NCBI GenBank assembly: GCA_003211315.1
Contig: QCTC01000002.1
Location: 1-64,000 of the forward strand
Origin: Prochlorococcus sp. AG-670-O17
Lineage (GTDB): Bacteria; Cyanobacteriota; Cyanobacteriia; PCC-6307; Cyanobiaceae
DNA: 64,000 bases
Reading direction: 5' to 3'
Positions within the stretch are counted from its first letter, which is position 1, and each line of letters begins with the position of its first letter. The translations under genes were made by a program, and so were the position numbers. Shown here one piece after another: positions 26,051 to 35,391 of this stretch. Below the pieces are notes generated by a model. That model was not told where the DNA came from. It ran no database searches and saw only the letters and a program-made list of their open reading frames with translations.

Positions 26051-27154
26051 TTAAAATCTATTAAAACTAAATCTTTTAAGGAAAGTAGTTTCAATATCGT
26101 TGAGAGTTTTTTCTTGAATTAATTTGAACATAATATCGCTTGTAATTGCTGAAAAGAGCACTCCATTCCTGTAATGTCCAGTAGCTACATAAAGATTTAC
26201 GATTTGAGTTTTTCCAATTATAGGCTTGAAGTCAGGTGTACAAGGCCTGAACCCCCACCAATGTTCCATTTGTGGCCAGTTTAATGCTTCTGGTAATAAA
26301 GATTTAATACCCTCCTGAAGTTGATTTATGCCCTTTGGTGTATTTCCTTGATTAAATTCGGCCTTATCTTCAACGGTTGCTCCAACAACTATTAGACCAT
26401 CGTCTCTAGGAACTAAGTAAGTATTAGGACCAAAAAGAACTCTTTTGATAGAATTTTCTGGACCTTGTATTGAAAGCATTTGTCCCTTTACGGGAAAGAT
26501 AGGTAAGTTATTTAAAACTTTTTTACTCCAAGCACCGCAGCATAAAACTACTTTTTCCCCAAAAATATTTTTTATTTCTCCAGTAGCGTTTAAAACTTTT
26601 GCACCAAGAATTTTATTCTTTTCTAAGATTAATTCTTTTACATCTGCTCCTTCTTGGAACTTGACCCCATGCAAAGAACATGCACGCTCAAGAGCACGCA
26701 TAAGCCTCCTTCTATTATCTATTTGGCCGTCTTGTTCAAAAAGTAATCCATGCTCCCAATTTGTATTTATTCCACTGATTTCTTTCTTTAGGTTTTTCTG
26801 ATTTAAATATTTTCCATATTTATAAGTTTTGAATTTCTTCAATTTTTTTAAATTTTCAAACGGTACTACTATCCCACATTTTTTTAAACCACAATCTATG
26901 CCACTATCTTGTTCGATATTTTTAATCCATTCTGGAATTAAATTTTGACTTTCTTGTCCAAATATGAATAATTCATCTTCAAGTCCCTCAGCATGGGTGG
27001 CTAGCATTCCTGCCGCAACGAATCCAGCAGATTCGCTTCTGTTTTTGCTTAAAACTTCAACTTTAAATTTATTACGTGCAAATTCATAAGCAATAGATAA
27101 ACCTATTAATCCTCCACCAATAATTAGAATTGTATTTTTAGTTTCTGATTCCAT
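26051..27154 (-). CDS. thiO: FAD-dependent glycine oxidase-type enzyme (ThiO-like)
   Basis: A protein of 367 residues with a DAO-family fold. The dinucleotide loop is IIGGGLIGLSIAYEFA; the substrate-side motifs are VVLCCGAWSKKVL and PVKGQMLSIQGP; and the FAD-binding end is YVATGHYRNGVLFSAITSD (in parts). ThiO oxidises glycine to iminoacetate for thiazole synthesis in thiamine; a more general amino-acid dehydrogenase cannot be excluded. No other thi genes lie nearby. Confidence 0.8.
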   Translation of the reverse strand: MESETKNTILIIGGGLIGLSIAYEFARNKFKVEVLSKNRSESAGFVAAGMLATHAEGLEDELFIFGQESQNLIPEWIKNIEQDSGIDCGLKKCGIVVPFENLKKLKKFKTYKYGKYLNQKNLKKEISGINTNWEHGLLFEQDGQIDNRRRLMRALERACSLHGVKFQEGADVKELILEKNKILGAKVLNATGEIKNIFGEKVVLCCGAWSKKVLNNLPIFPVKGQMLSIQGPENSIKRVLFGPNTYLVPRDDGLIVVGATVEDKAEFNQGNTPKGINQLQEGIKSLLPEALNWPQMEHWWGFRPCTPDFKPIIGKTQIVNLYVATGHYRNGVLFSAITSDIMFKLIQEKTLNDIETTFLKRFSFNRF

Positions 27155-27234
27155 TTAATTATTTTTATAATTTAGATATGTTTTGATCCTCTTTTACCTT
27201 ATATCCAATAAGATTAAGAAAGGAATATTTAATA

Positions 27235-28707
27235 ATGAAAAATTTAGAACCTTGGGAAGCTGTGATCGGTTTAGAAACCCATGTCCAGCTTAATACTAAA
27301 AGCAAAATATTTACATCTGCATCAACAGCTTTTGGTGATGAACCTAATACTCATATTGACCCTGTTGTTTGTGGTTTACCAGGAACTCTCCCTGTTTTAA
27401 ATAAGACTGTTTTAGAGTATGCAGTAAAAACTTCTCTAGCTTTAAATTTAAATGTGGCAGAACATTGTAAATTTGATAGAAAACAATACTTTTACCCTGA
27501 TTTGCCTAAAAACTATCAAATCTCTCAATTCGATGAACCTTTAGCAGAAAATGGCTGGCTAGAAGTTGAAATAGCAGAAAAAGATAAGGAAACGTACTTA
27601 AAGAAAATCGGTATAGAAAGACTTCATATGGAAGAAGATGCTGGTAAGTTAGTTCATGTAGGAAGCGATCGATTGGCTGGCTCTAAATATTCATTGGTTG
27701 ATTACAATCGCGCAGGTATAGCACTCGTTGAGATCGTAACTAAACCAGACATTAGGACAGGTAGAGAGGCATCAGAATATGCTTCAGAAATAAGAAGAAC
27801 TGTTAGATACCTTGGTGTTTCAGACGGAAATATGCAAGAGGGCTCACTAAGGTGCGATGTAAATATTTCAGTTAGGAGAGGCCCTAATGCCCCTTTCGGG
27901 ACTAAAGTTGAAATAAAGAATATGAATTCTTTCTCTGCTATTCAAAAGGCTTGTGAGTATGAAATAGAAAGACAAATTGATGTCTATGAGAATGGAGGAG
28001 AAATTTATCAAGAAACTAGGCTGTGGGATGAAGCTAAGCAATTAACAAAAAGTATGAGATTAAAGGAGGGTAGTAGTGATTATAGATATTTTCCAGACCC
28101 TGATCTTGGCCCAATTGAAATATCAAAAGAACAAAAAGATCAATGGCTTAATGAATTGCCTGAATTACCTTCTAAGAAAAGACAAAAATATGTCAAAGAA
28201 TTAGGCTTGTCACCATATGATTCAAGAGTTATTTCCGATGAAGTTTTTATGGCAAACTTTTTTGAAGAGACCGTAGCAAATGGTGCCGATCCAAAACTTG
28301 CATCAAATTGGATAACAAGTGATATTGTTGGGTATTTGAAATCAAATAAACAAAGTTTTGCTGAATTAAAGCTTAGCCCTATTAATCTTGCAGAGATGAT
28401 TAATATGATTTCTAAGAAAGTTATTAGTGGAAAAATAGCAAAAGAAATCTTACCAGAATTAATTCAGGATAATATTTCTCCACAAAAGGTAGTTGAAGAA
28501 AAAGGCTTGGCGATGATATCTGATTCTGAAAGTATTTTGCCTATTATTGAAGAACTTATCATTGAATATCCTAAAGAGGTTAAATCTTTTAAAGAGGGAA
28601 AAACTAAACTTCTTGGTTTTTTTGTAGGACAGCTTATGAAAAAAACTAAAGGTAAAGCAGATCCCAAACTTGCTAATAAACTCATCTCAGAAAAACTAAA
28701 TAGTTAA
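27235..28707 (+). CDS. gatB: aspartyl/glutamyl-tRNA amidotransferase subunit B
   Basis: A protein of 490 residues starting WEAVIGLETHVQLNT. The kinase-like domain carries GLPGTLPVLN, KNYQISQFDEPL and DVNISVRR, followed by the YqeY-like C-terminal tRNA-binding domain. With GatA and GatC it turns Glu-tRNA-Gln into Gln-tRNA-Gln, needed because cyanobacteria lack GlnRS. A complete gene. Confidence 0.96.
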   Translation: MKNLEPWEAVIGLETHVQLNTKSKIFTSASTAFGDEPNTHIDPVVCGLPGTLPVLNKTVLEYAVKTSLALNLNVAEHCKFDRKQYFYPDLPKNYQISQFDEPLAENGWLEVEIAEKDKETYLKKIGIERLHMEEDAGKLVHVGSDRLAGSKYSLVDYNRAGIALVEIVTKPDIRTGREASEYASEIRRTVRYLGVSDGNMQEGSLRCDVNISVRRGPNAPFGTKVEIKNMNSFSAIQKACEYEIERQIDVYENGGEIYQETRLWDEAKQLTKSMRLKEGSSDYRYFPDPDLGPIEISKEQKDQWLNELPELPSKKRQKYVKELGLSPYDSRVISDEVFMANFFEETVANGADPKLASNWITSDIVGYLKSNKQSFAELKLSPINLAEMINMISKKVISGKIAKEILPELIQDNISPQKVVEEKGLAMISDSESILPIIEELIIEYPKEVKSFKEGKTKLLGFFVGQLMKKTKGKADPKLANKLISEKLNS

Positions 28708-28710
28708 TTT

Positions 28711-29325
28711 CTAGATAAGTTTTTGTATTGTATTCTTCCATAACTGTTTATTATCTGAATTATCTAAAATTACATCTGAAAATTTAGATTTATCTTCAAA
28801 ATTTAATTGAAGATTTATAATTTTCTCAGCCTGATTTTCACTGATTATATTTCTTTTCATAAGTCTTTTCTTTTGGACTTCTTTTGGGCATTTTACTAAC
28901 CATATTTCTGTACAAATATCAGTAAATTTTGCTTCGAACAGCAAAGGAATAACTAAAACTAGATTTTTATTTTTATCAAATTGATTACATTTTTCTATCA
29001 TTTTTTCTTTTATTAATGGATGAAGAAGATTTTGTATCCATTTTCTATGTTTAGAATTTTCGAAAATAATTTTTTTTAATAATGCCCTGTTTATTTCATT
29101 TTCTGAAGAATGATGATCAACTATTTGAGGTCCAAAATAAGCGATAACTTTCTTATAGCAATTACTTTTCGGCTTGATTAGATCTTTTGAATATTGATCT
29201 GCATCCAATATTGGAATGTCTATATATTCTTTAATGTATTTAGCTATAGTAGACTTTCCACTTGCAATACCTCCAGTAAGACCTATTCTTCTTTGTTTAT
29301 TGTTTAATTTTGGGTGGATGCTCAT
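28711..29325 (-). CDS. coaE: dephospho-CoA kinase
   Basis: A protein of 204 residues. The P-loop is RIGLTGGIASGKST, followed by ILDADQYSKDLI; the lid region has KCPKEVQKKRLMKRN. It catalyses the last step of CoA synthesis. Convergent with gatB, stops 4 bp apart. The type III pantothenate kinase at 61790-62470 supplies the first step of the same pathway. Confidence 0.93.
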   Translation of the reverse strand: MSIHPKLNNKQRRIGLTGGIASGKSTIAKYIKEYIDIPILDADQYSKDLIKPKSNCYKKVIAYFGPQIVDHHSSENEINRALLKKIIFENSKHRKWIQNLLHPLIKEKMIEKCNQFDKNKNLVLVIPLLFEAKFTDICTEIWLVKCPKEVQKKRLMKRNIISENQAEKIINLQLNFEDKSKFSDVILDNSDNKQLWKNTIQKLI

Positions 29326-29399
29326 AAATTTAATAAGAATCTATATTGCAGTGTTTTAATAGAAAGAATAGTTATTATGAATTTAATTTATAAAAAAGA

Positions 29400-30638
29400 T
29401 TGATTCAGCTTGAGACTAATTGGTCATTTGTGAGTGATAGTGAAGCAAAGCCTGATGGTTTTTCTTTCGCAGGGATCGCTGCAGGATTAAAGAATTCTAA
29501 CAAGAAAGACTTGGCTTTAATATTAGCCCCAGAAAATAGCATTTGTAGTGGCTTGTTTACACAATCAATAGTTCGAGCATCCTGTGTAGATATTTGTGAA
29601 CAAAGGATTAAAAAGTCTTCAGGTCTTATAAGAGCAATATTAATAAACTCCGGACAAGCAAATGCTTGTACAGGTGATTATGGTATTCAACATACTTTGT
29701 TTGCTACGAAGGAGGTCTCACAATTATTAGGAATAAATGAAGAAGAAGTTTTAATGTGCTCAACTGGTGTAATTGGTATACCGATTCAAATAAAAAATTT
29801 AATTGATAATTTGCCTAATTTGGTCAAGGAGTTAAAAACAAATAGTTTACAGAATGCTGCAGAAGCTATTTTAACTACTGATTTAGTTGACAAAAAAATA
29901 ACTATAGAAACATTTATTGAAGGTAGAAAGGTAAAGATATCTGGCTTCGCAAAAGGATCAGGAATGATTTATCCGAATATGGCTACTATGTTGGCCTTTC
30001 TTACATGTGATGTTGGTGTTGATAAAGAAGAATGGGACAAGATGATTTCTATTGCTGTTAAAAAGTCTTTTAATGCTATTTCCGTGGATGGAGAGACAAG
30101 TACTAATGATGCCTTTATAGGAATAAATTCAGGAAAAAAAATTGATAAGAGATTTTTATCAAAGATTCAATCAGGAATTGATATTGTATGCCAGAGTTTG
30201 GCAAAAAATATCGCTAGAGATGGAGAAGGAGCAAATTGTTTGCTAGAGGTTTTGGTTGAGGGAGCCAAGAATAATTCAGATGCAATTAAAATAGCGAAAT
30301 CTATATGTAATTCTTCACTGGTAAAAACTGCAATTAATGGGTGTGATCCAAATTGGGGCAGAATTATTTCAGCTGCTGGTAATTCTGGAATTGATTTTAA
30401 ATTAGATGTTCTTGATTTATATATTGGAGACTTTCAGATTTTGAAAAAGGGTAAGTTAAATAAATATGATTCCAAAAAAGTTGCCAATTACATGCAAACA
30501 AGAATGAATGGTAAATATTTAGTTGAGGATATAGTATCTATAGCTCTTAATCTTAATTCTGGTTCAGAAAAAGGAACTGCTTGGGGCTGTGATTTGTCTA
30601 AAAAGTACGTTGAAATAAATAGCGAATACACTACTTAA
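29400..30638 (+). CDS. argJ: bifunctional ornithine acetyltransferase/N-acetylglutamate synthase
   Basis: A protein of 412 residues with a TTG start. The autoprocessing site (MATMLAFLTCD, Thr as the nucleophile after cleavage) and the C-terminal NGCDPNWGRIISAAGNSG are intact. It recycles the acetyl group in arginine synthesis. It converges on and overlaps the 3' end of the small membrane gene by 8 bp. Confidence 0.95.
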   Translation: MIQLETNWSFVSDSEAKPDGFSFAGIAAGLKNSNKKDLALILAPENSICSGLFTQSIVRASCVDICEQRIKKSSGLIRAILINSGQANACTGDYGIQHTLFATKEVSQLLGINEEEVLMCSTGVIGIPIQIKNLIDNLPNLVKELKTNSLQNAAEAILTTDLVDKKITIETFIEGRKVKISGFAKGSGMIYPNMATMLAFLTCDVGVDKEEWDKMISIAVKKSFNAISVDGETSTNDAFIGINSGKKIDKRFLSKIQSGIDIVCQSLAKNIARDGEGANCLLEVLVEGAKNNSDAIKIAKSICNSSLVKTAINGCDPNWGRIISAAGNSGIDFKLDVLDLYIGDFQILKKGKLNKYDSKKVANYMQTRMNGKYLVEDIVSIALNLNSGSEKGTAWGCDLSKKYVEINSEYTT

Positions 30639-30873
30639 TTTTTAACAGCTCAATTGGTAAATATTCGTTTATGTAAAGAAAGAGGATTGAAATAGTTCCT
30701 ATTACAGAACCAATAAAACTTCCAATAAAATAATTAAATATCTTGGGTTGTATGATTTGTGAGTTTTCTCCATTTTCTATTTCAAAATCAGGAGAATCAA
30801 CTACTTTTAGGCGCTGATTAGTTGTTGGTTGTTTAAGTTGTTGGTGTCGGATGAGTGCTTCGAAATCAGGCAT
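30631..30873 (-). CDS. small membrane protein overlapping parA-like gene
   Basis: A protein of 80 residues: a soluble part (MPDFEALIRHQQLKQPTTN...) followed by one or two hydrophobic stretches (YFIGSFIGSVIGTISILFLYI). Its first 67 bases overlap the end of the ParA-like gene in another frame, so the two are tightly coupled. The gene looks real because the membrane segment lies outside the overlap. Family not recognised. Confidence 0.55.
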   Translation of the reverse strand: MPDFEALIRHQQLKQPTTNQRLKVVDSPDFEIENGENSQIIQPKIFNYFIGSFIGSVIGTISILFLYINEYLPIELLKIK

Positions 30874-31478
30874 GGAATTTGAGATGCAATGGAACAGTAG
30901 GCAGACCAGCCCGTCATTCGACGAGGATCTGATCTTCCTAAATCGTCTACAGCTTCAAATACTGCATTTCCAGATGCTTCTGCTTTATCAAATGCTGAAA
31001 GTAAAGGAATAAATGTATCAAAAACGTGTAAACCGAAATTTTCTAACGCTGCCTTAGCTTGTTGAGCTGCTTTTTGTTGTCTAAAATCTACTTTTACAAT
31101 TACGACTGAATGGTTAACTTTTAAAGTATTTAATAAGCTGGCTAATTCAACAGTTAATTCAACAGACCTTGCTTTAGCGGTTGTGGGTAAAATAACTAAA
31201 TCTGATCCGTATGCAAGATGTTTAAGTTCTTCTTTATCACTGCTTGCCTGGCCATCAGTAATAACAATTTCCGAGGATCTGGAGGCTTTTGCGGCTGAAC
31301 TAACTGGAAAAACGGGAAATGGAAGATTTCCTCTGGATGAGTAGGCTAATGCTGATCTGTTTTTATCAGCATCAACTATACATACCTTTTTGCCTTCAGA
31401 ATGCCATACACTTGCAAGGTGAATACTTGTGCAAGTTTTAGCAACGCCTCCTTTTTGACCGCAAACAGTAATAAACAA
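30807..31478 (-). CDS. orphan ParA/MinD-family ATPase
   Basis: A protein of 223 residues. The deviant Walker A is GQKGGVAKTCTSIHLA, with the A' motif VDADKNRSALAYS and a Walker-B-like segment DLVILPTTA. Such ATPases position DNA, carboxysomes or protein clusters by ATP-driven gradients. No parB or centromere-like repeats are near, so the cargo is unknown; the downstream membrane protein might be a partner. Short compared with chromosomal ParA (about 260 residues). Confidence 0.82.
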   Translation of the reverse strand: MFITVCGQKGGVAKTCTSIHLASVWHSEGKKVCIVDADKNRSALAYSSRGNLPFPVFPVSSAAKASRSSEIVITDGQASSDKEELKHLAYGSDLVILPTTAKARSVELTVELASLLNTLKVNHSVVIVKVDFRQQKAAQQAKAALENFGLHVFDTFIPLLSAFDKAEASGNAVFEAVDDLGRSDPRRMTGWSAYCSIASQIPCLISKHSSDTNNLNNQQLISA

Positions 31479-31630
31479 TTTTTTACTAATATTTTCCTTA
31501 CTTTGGAGAATAATTTCTTAATGTCAATAGGTAATTATTTGAAAAGTTTTAAAACTTATATTTCCTAATTACTCTTTTGTGGAATATATAGTTTCGAGTA
31601 ATCTTAAAAGTATGTTTTAAAAAATAGTAA

Positions 31631-32593
31631 GTGAAAAAAAGAATTGGACTAGGAACATGGTCTTGGGGAAATCAAGTTTTTTGGGACTATCAAATTAGTA
31701 ATGATGATGATTTACGTGAGACTTATAAAGAAGCGTTAAAAAGAGGTTTTAACTTAATTGACAGTGCAGATTCTTATGGAACTGGAAAACTTAATGGAAG
31801 AAGTGAAGAACTTTTAGGTAATTTTTTACTAGATACTCCTGCTTTTCAAAAAAAACGAGTTCAAATAGCAACAAAGCTCGCTCCTTATCCATGGAGATTG
31901 GGGAATAAAGGTTTCACCAAACCCTATCTCAAAAGTTTAGAAAGATTAAATAATAAATTAGATATAGTTCAAATACATTGGTCAACCGCAAAATATAACC
32001 CTTGGCAAGAACTACAATTATTAAATAATCTTTGTGATTTAATTGATCAAGGTTTTAATTTTCAAATTGGATTATCAAATATTGGACCCCAAAGATTAAA
32101 GAAAATAATTCAATACTTATCAAAAAGAGATAAGAAAGTTAAAAGTGTTCAAATTCAGTTTTCTTTATTATCTCCAGATTTCTTAAAACATAAAAATGTA
32201 AAAAGAATTTGTGAAAATAATGATATTGATTTTTTAGCCTATAGTCCTTTATCTTTTGGAATACTATGTATAGATCCTGAAAAAGATGAAGATAAGCAAA
32301 ACTCTTTTCTACGTAGTCTGATTTTTAAAAACTATAAAAAATCAAGTATTGAATTAAGGAGATGTCTTAAACAGATTGCTGTTTCAAGATCAGTTTCACA
32401 AGCTCAAGTAGCAATCAATTGGTGTTGTTATCAGGGAGCCATACCTCTTGTAGGAATGAGAAAAAGGTCTCAAGTTATTGATATATCGAATGTTTTTAAA
32501 TGGAACTTAAATAAAAAAGAATTTGGAATGCTTCAAGAAGCTTCTCAAAAGTGTTTGAAAAAGATGCCAAGTAATCCTTTCTCAAGCTTGTAA
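31631..32593 (+). CDS. aldo/keto reductase
   Basis: A protein of 320 residues with a GTG start, forming a TIM barrel. Catalytic Asp and Tyr lie in LIDSADSYGTG, Lys in IATKLAPYPW, and His in IVQIHWSTAKY. The C-terminal NADPH site (AINWCCYQGAIPLVGMRKRSQV in parts) is typical. It reduces aldehydes or ketones with NADPH; the substrate cannot be read from sequence. Confidence 0.88.
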   Translation: MKKRIGLGTWSWGNQVFWDYQISNDDDLRETYKEALKRGFNLIDSADSYGTGKLNGRSEELLGNFLLDTPAFQKKRVQIATKLAPYPWRLGNKGFTKPYLKSLERLNNKLDIVQIHWSTAKYNPWQELQLLNNLCDLIDQGFNFQIGLSNIGPQRLKKIIQYLSKRDKKVKSVQIQFSLLSPDFLKHKNVKRICENNDIDFLAYSPLSFGILCIDPEKDEDKQNSFLRSLIFKNYKKSSIELRRCLKQIAVSRSVSQAQVAINWCCYQGAIPLVGMRKRSQVIDISNVFKWNLNKKEFGMLQEASQKCLKKMPSNPFSSL

Positions 32594-32611
32594 AAGAGAA
32601 TTAAATAAATT

Positions 32612-32746
32612 TTATGCAGATAGTTTTTTAAGATTTTTTATTGAATTATTGCTCCAAAGTTCTGTCGGAAAGTTTGAACCTGTAAATCTTAAAACTTTAG
32701 GTTTATATTTTATTAATAAGTCATTAATGTTATTTTTTGTGCTCAT
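32612..32746 (-). CDS. small protein, 44 aa
   Basis: ATG at 32746, TAA ending at 32612: MSTKNNINDLLIKYKPKV at the start, then a middle that reads FTGSNFPTELW. Length and charge fit a small soluble protein. It lies between the aldo/keto reductase and tmRNA genes, with the reverse orientation to the former. Codon use is ordinary for the window, but evidence is limited to an open frame. Confidence 0.4.
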   Translation of the reverse strand: MSTKNNINDLLIKYKPKVLRFTGSNFPTELWSNNSIKNLKKLSA

Positions 32747-32899
32747 TTTTATTGAGAATTTTTAGTATGCTAAAATATTTTTTTTCTAATCTTCTCAGTA
32801 TTTATACTTATAAAATTCAAAAATTATTTCTAATACATTATTTTGAACTAAATTTTACAAATTACTAAATTATCTAATACCATATTCTGTCAATTTAAA

Positions 32900-33175
32900 A
32901 TGGTGGAGCCCTTCCAGGCTCCTTGGATCATTTGGTTGATAAGGCTGATATCACCCCATCTCCTTTGAGATCAAGCAGCAACTGGTGCTGTTTGACGGGA
33001 GAAACTAACGATTTTGTTAGCGTTTGTGTTTTTGCCCTAACCGAGCAGGCTTCAGTCATCTTCCTTACGCCCCGTCGAAACCATTACAACCCCAAAAGGA
33101 AATGGAGTTGAGCGGAATCGAACCGCTGTCCGAAACATCGGTTGAGATCACCTAGTCCAATTGGACATTTATATT
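32900..33175 (-). ncRNA. ssrA: two-piece (circularly permuted) tmRNA
   Basis: Read on the minus strand, the order is swapped. First comes the acceptor piece: a T arm (GACAGCGGTTCGATTCCGCT) ending in acceptor strand CAACTCC plus discriminator A. A short spacer follows, then the 5' acceptor strand GGGGTTG with TTTCGACGGGG. Further on is the tag reading frame 33021-32971: ANKIVSFSRQTAPVAA then TGA, the known Prochlorococcus-type proteolysis tag. CCA is not encoded. It rescues stalled ribosomes with SmpB. The outer limits are estimates; the 3' side includes the GGAGCC/GGCTCC hairpin at 32905-32922. Confidence 0.93.
32905..32922 (-). terminator. hairpin at the 3' end of tmRNA
   Basis: GGAGCC-6 nt-GGCTCC, six base pairs, then ACCATTTTAAATT on the minus strand. 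It may be the last stem of the coding piece or the transcription terminator. Confidence 0.45.
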
Positions 33176-33226
33176 CTGGCAGGCAAAATGAGTATTGAAT
33201 AGTTATTTCATTAATTTTTTAAATAT

Positions 33227-34351
33227 ATGAACGTAATTGCATCATCTCCTGAAGGTTTAGAGAAATATTTAGCAAGCGAAATTATTGAATTGGGTGGATT
33301 TAATATTAATACCTATAAAAGATCAGTTTCTTTTGAATGTGATTATGCCACTTTTTATAGAATTCATTTTTTTTCAAGAGTTGCGTTTCGTTTTTATAGA
33401 CAAGTTGCACGTTTTGTCTGCTACGACAGGCTTTCTTTATATGAGGGAGTTAGAGATTCATTTGATTGGTTGAAATGGTTACCTTCTGAAAAAACATTTA
33501 ATGTTCAAGTAACCGGCAGAACTTCATCGTTAAGTCATTCTCATTTCACTGCTCTTGAGGTTAAAAATTCAATTACAGATCTCCAACAATCTGTTTGGAA
33601 TAAAAGATCTAATATTTCTTTAGATAATCCTGATTTGATAATTCATTTACATTTAAATAATGATCGTGGGGTTCTTAGCCTGCAGAGCACTTTTGAAAGT
33701 CTTCATAAAAGAGGCTATAGACCTGCTATTGGAAATGCTCCACTTAAAGAAAATTTAGCTTCTGGACTATTAAAGATGACTGAATGGAACGGAACTAAAC
33801 CTTTGGTTGATCTTATGTGTGGTTCAGGAACTTTTTTAATAGAGGCTATTAATCAAATTCTTAAAGTTCCACTTAAATTTCAGCAATTTTATCTTTTTGA
33901 AAATTGGCTCGATTTTAATAAAAATATCTATCTAGAAGAGAAAAACAAGGCTCAGAAGAGAGTTGTTACCTTCGAGAAACTATCAAAAATTATTGGTTGT
34001 GAGATTAATAAAGATGTTTTTGATCAAGCAACAGTCAACATAAAAAAAGCAGGACTTAATAATTATATTGAATTACAAAATGATGATTTTAAAAATATTC
34101 AATTTAAATCTTCAGAAGGATTAGTTTTATGTAATCCACCTTATGGAAAAAAACTAGGTGATGAAAACGAATTAATTACTTTATATGAGGATATGGGTGA
34201 ATTTTTGAAGAGCAATTTTTCTGGTTGGGAATTCTGGTTACTAAGTGGGAATCCAAAACTTACAAGATATTTAAAAATGAAATCTTCTTTAAAAATACCG
34301 GTAAGCAATGGAGGTATTGATTGTAGATGGATTAAATATTTAATAAGATAA
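33227..34351 (+). CDS. THUMP-domain RNA methyltransferase (RlmL-like)
   Basis: A protein of 374 residues. The N-terminal ferredoxin-like/THUMP part starts MNVIASSPEGLEKYLASEI. The Rossmann methyltransferase has the SAM loop VDLMCGSGTFLIEAI near residue 195, IIGCEIN and the target-base motif VLCNPPYGKKLG, which marks N2-guanine or N6-adenine methylation. RlmL methylates G2445 of 23S rRNA; this is the first half only of the E. coli RlmKL fusion. Often misnamed DNA methylase. Confidence 0.87.
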   Translation: MNVIASSPEGLEKYLASEIIELGGFNINTYKRSVSFECDYATFYRIHFFSRVAFRFYRQVARFVCYDRLSLYEGVRDSFDWLKWLPSEKTFNVQVTGRTSSLSHSHFTALEVKNSITDLQQSVWNKRSNISLDNPDLIIHLHLNNDRGVLSLQSTFESLHKRGYRPAIGNAPLKENLASGLLKMTEWNGTKPLVDLMCGSGTFLIEAINQILKVPLKFQQFYLFENWLDFNKNIYLEEKNKAQKRVVTFEKLSKIIGCEINKDVFDQATVNIKKAGLNNYIELQNDDFKNIQFKSSEGLVLCNPPYGKKLGDENELITLYEDMGEFLKSNFSGWEFWLLSGNPKLTRYLKMKSSLKIPVSNGGIDCRWIKYLIR

Positions 34352-34352
34352 T

Positions 34353-34739
34353 TTATTTTTTTCCTAATACTGCTTTTGTTGTTTTACCTAAACCCTCTAG
34401 TGTTTGGGGGAGATAAGGGCCTTTAGCAAGTTTTCCTCCAAGCTTTAAGCTTAAACCTGCAAGAAATAAATCAACAAATATTATTAAAAGTAAATTATAT
34501 TCAGTGGCCCAATTATTAAACTTACTAAGAGTGAGATAAAAAATAACATGAATACAAATTAAAACTAATAGTAATAAAATTCCACCCATAGCAATAAATA
34601 CTCCCCCACTTATTAATCTTCTCTTTTCTCTATCAACTTCTTGAAGTGCGATTCGGACATGCAAATCCATTACCGAACTTGCAATTGCAGAGATTCTTGA
34701 AGCTGTATTAGCAAAGTTTTTGTTTTTAGGTTTATCCAT
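34353..34739 (-). CDS. DUF1469/Holin-X-like membrane protein (YqjE-like)
   Basis: A protein of 128 residues with two adjacent hydrophobic segments (VFIAMGGILLLLVLICIHVIFYL and LLLIIFVDLFLAGLSLKLGG) after a short amphipathic N-terminus. This matches the Actinobacterial Holin-X / YqjE type of inner-membrane protein. Its start directly follows the stop of the next gene upstream, so the two form an operon. Despite the name no phage gene is nearby. Confidence 0.65.
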   Translation of the reverse strand: MDKPKNKNFANTASRISAIASSVMDLHVRIALQEVDREKRRLISGGVFIAMGGILLLLVLICIHVIFYLTLSKFNNWATEYNLLLIIFVDLFLAGLSLKLGGKLAKGPYLPQTLEGLGKTTKAVLGKK

Positions 34740-35201
34740 TTATTTGTTTCTACTATTAATTAAACTACCTATAAATAATCCTATACCAGCAGCAATAGCA
34801 ATAGATAAAATTGGTTTTTTTCTAATTGGGGTTTCTAGTTTTGGCCTTAATGTACTGTTCAGTTCATCTAGTAAATCTTCTAATTGACTTTCGATTGGTT
34901 CTATTTTATCTGCAATTTCCCAATTATTTTCTTGAATTGAATCAATAATTTGAAATAATTGATTTTTAATACCACTAGCAGATGATCCAGTATGACTTGC
35001 TATTACTCCAACTAAATCATCAATACTTCCTTTTGCAGTCTCAAGAGTTTGTTGTGCAATATTAGGCCATTTTTCTTGTATTAACGGAATCAAACTATCG
35101 ATTCTTTCACGCAACCATTTTTCTGATATGCCTTCTTCCTTTGGCAGATCAGAATCATCAATAGTTTCTTCAATTTCTTTGGGAGGATGAAAAGCTTCCA
35201 T
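34740..35201 (-). CDS. YqjD/DUF883-like protein with C-terminal membrane anchor
   Basis: A protein of 153 residues: acidic N-terminus, long amphipathic helices (IDDLVGVIASHTGSSASG, LEDLLDELNSTLRP), then a short Gly-zipper-like anchor (ILSIAIAAGIGLFIGSLI) and a basic end. In E. coli, YqjD anchors ribosomes at the membrane in stationary phase and lies next to YqjE; the same pair order is seen here. Assignment is by architecture, not by close similarity. Confidence 0.55.
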   Translation of the reverse strand: MEAFHPPKEIEETIDDSDLPKEEGISEKWLRERIDSLIPLIQEKWPNIAQQTLETAKGSIDDLVGVIASHTGSSASGIKNQLFQIIDSIQENNWEIADKIEPIESQLEDLLDELNSTLRPKLETPIRKKPILSIAIAAGIGLFIGSLINSRNK

Positions 35202-35391
35202 TAATCCACCTACATTTCTTTTACAGTAGTCCGTATTTTCTTAATTTGGAACCCTTCTATTTAGATTTGTTTTTAATAAAAAAATTATAGACATATAAAA
35301 TTTTATTTACATTTCATTTATCTCCTCTTTTCTGTCTTAAGGTTTTGATAAGCTATTACTGACTTTATTCAATTAAGTTTTTTATTTCATC

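Noticed and set aside
32923-33111. Open frame of 62 codons on the plus strand
   Set aside because: It lies entirely over the tmRNA gene on the opposite strand and has no family-like features.
34353-34739. Prophage holin
   Set aside because: The Holin-X-like gene has no phage neighbours and pairs with a YqjD-like gene, a non-phage arrangement.
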